Source of the DNA: Erwinia sorbitola
GTDB taxonomy: Bacteria > Pseudomonadota > Gammaproteobacteria > Enterobacterales > Enterobacteriaceae
NCBI RefSeq assembly: GCF_009738185.1
Contig: NZ_CP046509.1
Location: forward strand, 3,041,501-3,105,500
Length of the DNA: 64,000 nucleotides
Direction of reading: 5' to 3'
How positions within the stretch are numbered: the stretch's first letter is position 1; each line of letters opens with the position of its first letter. Position numbers and translations under genes: made by a program. Shown piece by piece: positions 62,072-64,000 of the stretch. The notes beneath the pieces were generated by a model. That model saw only the letters and a program-made list of their open reading frames with translations. It was not told where the DNA came from and searched no databases.

Positions 62072-63664
62072 TTAAACGATGCCCTGGCTACGCAGGTAAT
62101 CTTCGTAGTCGCCGGTAAAGTCGTTGATTTTGCCCGGTGACATCTCAATCACACGGGTTGCCAGCGAGCTGACGAATTCACGGTCGTGAGAAACGAAGAT
62201 CAGCGTTCCTTCGTACATCTCCAGCGCCATATTCAGCGCTTCGATGGATTCCATATCAAGGTGGTTGGTTGGCTCATCCATGATCAGCACGTTAGGCTTC
62301 TGCATCATCAGCTTACCAAACAGCATACGGCCCTTTTCACCACCGGACAGCACCTTCGCAGGCTTTTTGATATCGTCCTGAGTGAACAGCAGGCGACCCA
62401 GAATACCGCGTACGGCCTGCTCGTCATCACCATCCTGCTTCCACTGGCTCATCCAGTCAAACACGCTGAGGTCTTCGGTAAAGTCGTGGGCATGATCCTG
62501 AGCATAATAACCAATCTGTGCGTTTTCAGACCATTTAACCGTACCGTTATCCGGCAGCAGTTCGCCTACCAGCGTTTTCAGCAGCGTGGTTTTACCAATA
62601 CCGTTCGGGCCGAGAATCGCCAGCTTTTCGCCCACTTCAAGCAGCATATTGACGTTTTTGAACAGCGGGCCGTTGTCGAAACCTTTGGTGACGGCTTCCA
62701 GCGTCAGCGCGTTACGGAACAGCTTCTTATCCTGTTCGAAACGGATAAACGGGTTCTGACGGCTGGAGGCTTTCACTTCGTCCAGTTTGATCTTATCAAT
62801 CTGTTTAGCGCGTGAAGTCGCCTGACGAGATTTAGAGGCGTTAGCACTGAAGCGGCTGACAAAGGATTGCAGTTCGTTGATCTGCGCCTTTTTCTTGGCG
62901 TTATCTGACAGCAGACGCTCGCGGGCCTGGGTAGCCGCCGTCATATATTCGTCGTAGTTGCCCGGATAGACGCGCAGTTCACCGTAATCCAGATCCGCCA
63001 TATGCGTACACACCATATTCAGGAAGTGACGGTCATGCGAAATGATAATCATGGTGCTGTTACGCTCGTTCAGCACCTGCTCCAGCCAGCGAATAGTATC
63101 GATGTCCAGGTTGTTCGTTGGTTCGTCAAGCAGCAGGATTTCAGGGTTAGAGAACAGCGCCTGTGCCAGCAGCACACGCAGTTTCCAGCCGGGAGCGACT
63201 TCGCTCATCGGGCCGTAATGTTGCTCCAGCGGAATACCCACGCCCAGCAGCAGTTCACCGGCACGCGCTTCCGCGGTATACCCGTCCATCTCGCCATACT
63301 TCACTTCGAGATCGGCGACTTTGTAGCCGTCTTCTTCGCTCATTTCCGGCAGCGCATAGATCGCGTCGCGCTCTTCCTTCACTGCCCACAGCTCACCATG
63401 GCCCATGATGACGGTATCCAGAACGGAATACTCCTCAAAGGCGAACTGATCCTGGCGCAATTTACCCAGGCGCTCGTTCGGATCGAGAGCAACGTTGCCG
63501 CCTGAAGGCACCAGGTCGCCGCCCAGAATTTTCATAAAGGTGGATTTGCCGCTGCCGTTGGCGCCGATCAGGCCATAGCGGTTGCCGCCGCCAAATTTGA
63601 CAGAGATATTTTCGAACAGCGGCTTACTGCCAAACTGCATGGTGACGTTGCTGGAAACTAGCAC
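62072..63664 (-). CDS. ybiT: ABC-F family ATPase YbiT
   Basis: A soluble ABC-F protein of 530 residues without membrane domain. The two ATPase domains have Walker A GANGSGKST and GPNGIGKTT, Walker B ILLLDEPTNNLD and VLIMDEPTNHLD, and a linker in which RQATSRAKQ is typical. The first signature is degenerate (APGWKLR) and the second is LSGGEKGR. ABC-F factors act on the ribosome; the role of YbiT is not settled. Confidence 0.95.
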   Translation of the reverse strand: MLVSSNVTMQFGSKPLFENISVKFGGGNRYGLIGANGSGKSTFMKILGGDLVPSGGNVALDPNERLGKLRQDQFAFEEYSVLDTVIMGHGELWAVKEERDAIYALPEMSEEDGYKVADLEVKYGEMDGYTAEARAGELLLGVGIPLEQHYGPMSEVAPGWKLRVLLAQALFSNPEILLLDEPTNNLDIDTIRWLEQVLNERNSTMIIISHDRHFLNMVCTHMADLDYGELRVYPGNYDEYMTAATQARERLLSDNAKKKAQINELQSFVSRFSANASKSRQATSRAKQIDKIKLDEVKASSRQNPFIRFEQDKKLFRNALTLEAVTKGFDNGPLFKNVNMLLEVGEKLAILGPNGIGKTTLLKTLVGELLPDNGTVKWSENAQIGYYAQDHAHDFTEDLSVFDWMSQWKQDGDDEQAVRGILGRLLFTQDDIKKPAKVLSGGEKGRMLFGKLMMQKPNVLIMDEPTNHLDMESIEALNMALEMYEGTLIFVSHDREFVSSLATRVIEMSPGKINDFTGDYEDYLRSQGIV

Positions 63665-64000
63665 AGAGATGACCTTTCGTTTGCGATGTGATTATGTGAG
63701 TCAGCGCGCATTATGCCAAAAAAAAGGCGCGGGGCATACAGTGGTCTGGCAGGGGGAATAATGGCGAGGAGAGAATATTCAGGCCGGGAGACCCCTACGG
63801 TGGCGAGCAGCATCGGGAATGCAAGGGAAATAAGGAGTTTTGCCATGGTGATTACTGTGGCCTCTCATCAACCTGGTCAGTGAGTACAGAGCGATAAATC
63901 ATTATTGAGCCAATAAAAACACACTCTGGTGATCCGTATAGCAAAAAAAATCCGAGAATGTTTCATCTTAAATGAAATACCAACCCTTTATTTCATTTTA
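63665..64000. other. ybiT upstream region to end of window
   Basis: 336 bases with the ybiT promoter. A 62-codon frame leftward from 63846 runs into ybiT, and its start lacks a clear ribosome site, so it is not called. A TTTCAT-N5-ATGAAA dyad lies at 63961-63977, possibly the operator of a gene beyond the window. Confidence 0.4.

Noticed and set aside
63658..63846. A 62-codon leftward frame upstream of and overlapping ybiT
   Set aside because: It has a hydrophobic start but no clear ribosome site, and lies in the ybiT promoter.
1..64000. CRISPR arrays, IS elements, prophage genes
   Set aside because: No regularly spaced direct repeats, transposase or integrase frames were seen.

Overview
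The window is a stretch of core chromosome from a member of the Enterobacterales. Almost every protein reads as a close ortholog of an E. coli K-12 product, and the genes follow the order of the E. coli ftsK-ybiT interval (E. coli is inverted relative to this window). Lineage-specific genes sit in several gaps. The pattern fits Erwiniaceae (Erwinia or Pantoea type), but the genus is an inference. No tRNA, rRNA, IS element, integrase or CRISPR array was seen.

Layout. 1-7.7 kb: ftsK (5' end only), lrp, divergent trxB, cydD-cydC (bd-oxidase assembly), aat, infA. 7.8-11.2 kb: an insertion with a classical autotransporter and a lipoprotein alpha/beta hydrolase, in the gap where E. coli has tRNA-Ser serW. 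11.2-20.3 kb: clpA-clpS, cspD, hcp-hcr (nitrosative stress, with an NsrR operator), poxB, ltaE. 20.3-22.2 kb: amiD, ybjQ, ybjP. 22.3-26.9 kb: an AT-richer block with a frameshifted amidase remnant and a two-gene RND efflux system. 27-32.6 kb: artPIQM, artJ, rlmC, ybjO. 32.9-35.2 kb: a cassette of two YjiH/YjiG-type membrane proteins plus an M20 amidohydrolase, placed between ybjO and the putrescine transporter. 35.3-42.5 kb: potFGHI, ybjN, rimK, nfsA, ybjC, all leftward. 42.6-47 kb: grxA, ybjM, ybjL, the sRNA RybB, and a PAP2 phosphatase-ybjG operon. 47.5-51.8 kb: serine transporter sdaC, dacC, a HAD-IB phosphatase, a DUF3313 lipoprotein. 51.9-58.2 kb: iaaA-gsiABCD (glutathione import). 58.4-64 kb: moeA-moeB, a membrane diguanylate cyclase, and the ABC-F gene ybiT.

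Regulatory sites readable by eye give several circuits: a LexA box before ftsK, an NsrR operator on hcp-hcr, a sigma-E promoter for RybB, a PmrA (BasR) box before the PAP2-ybjG operon, and CRP-type sites before sdaC and grxA. The 220-bp gap 45384-45604 is notable because it holds both an envelope-stress sRNA and a PmrA-type promoter for undecaprenyl/lipid phosphate metabolism.

No strong candidate for an entirely new system was found. The most interesting material is the accessory gene sets inserted into core gaps, the missing serW, the apparent loss of the AmiD lipobox, and the conserved control sites listed above.
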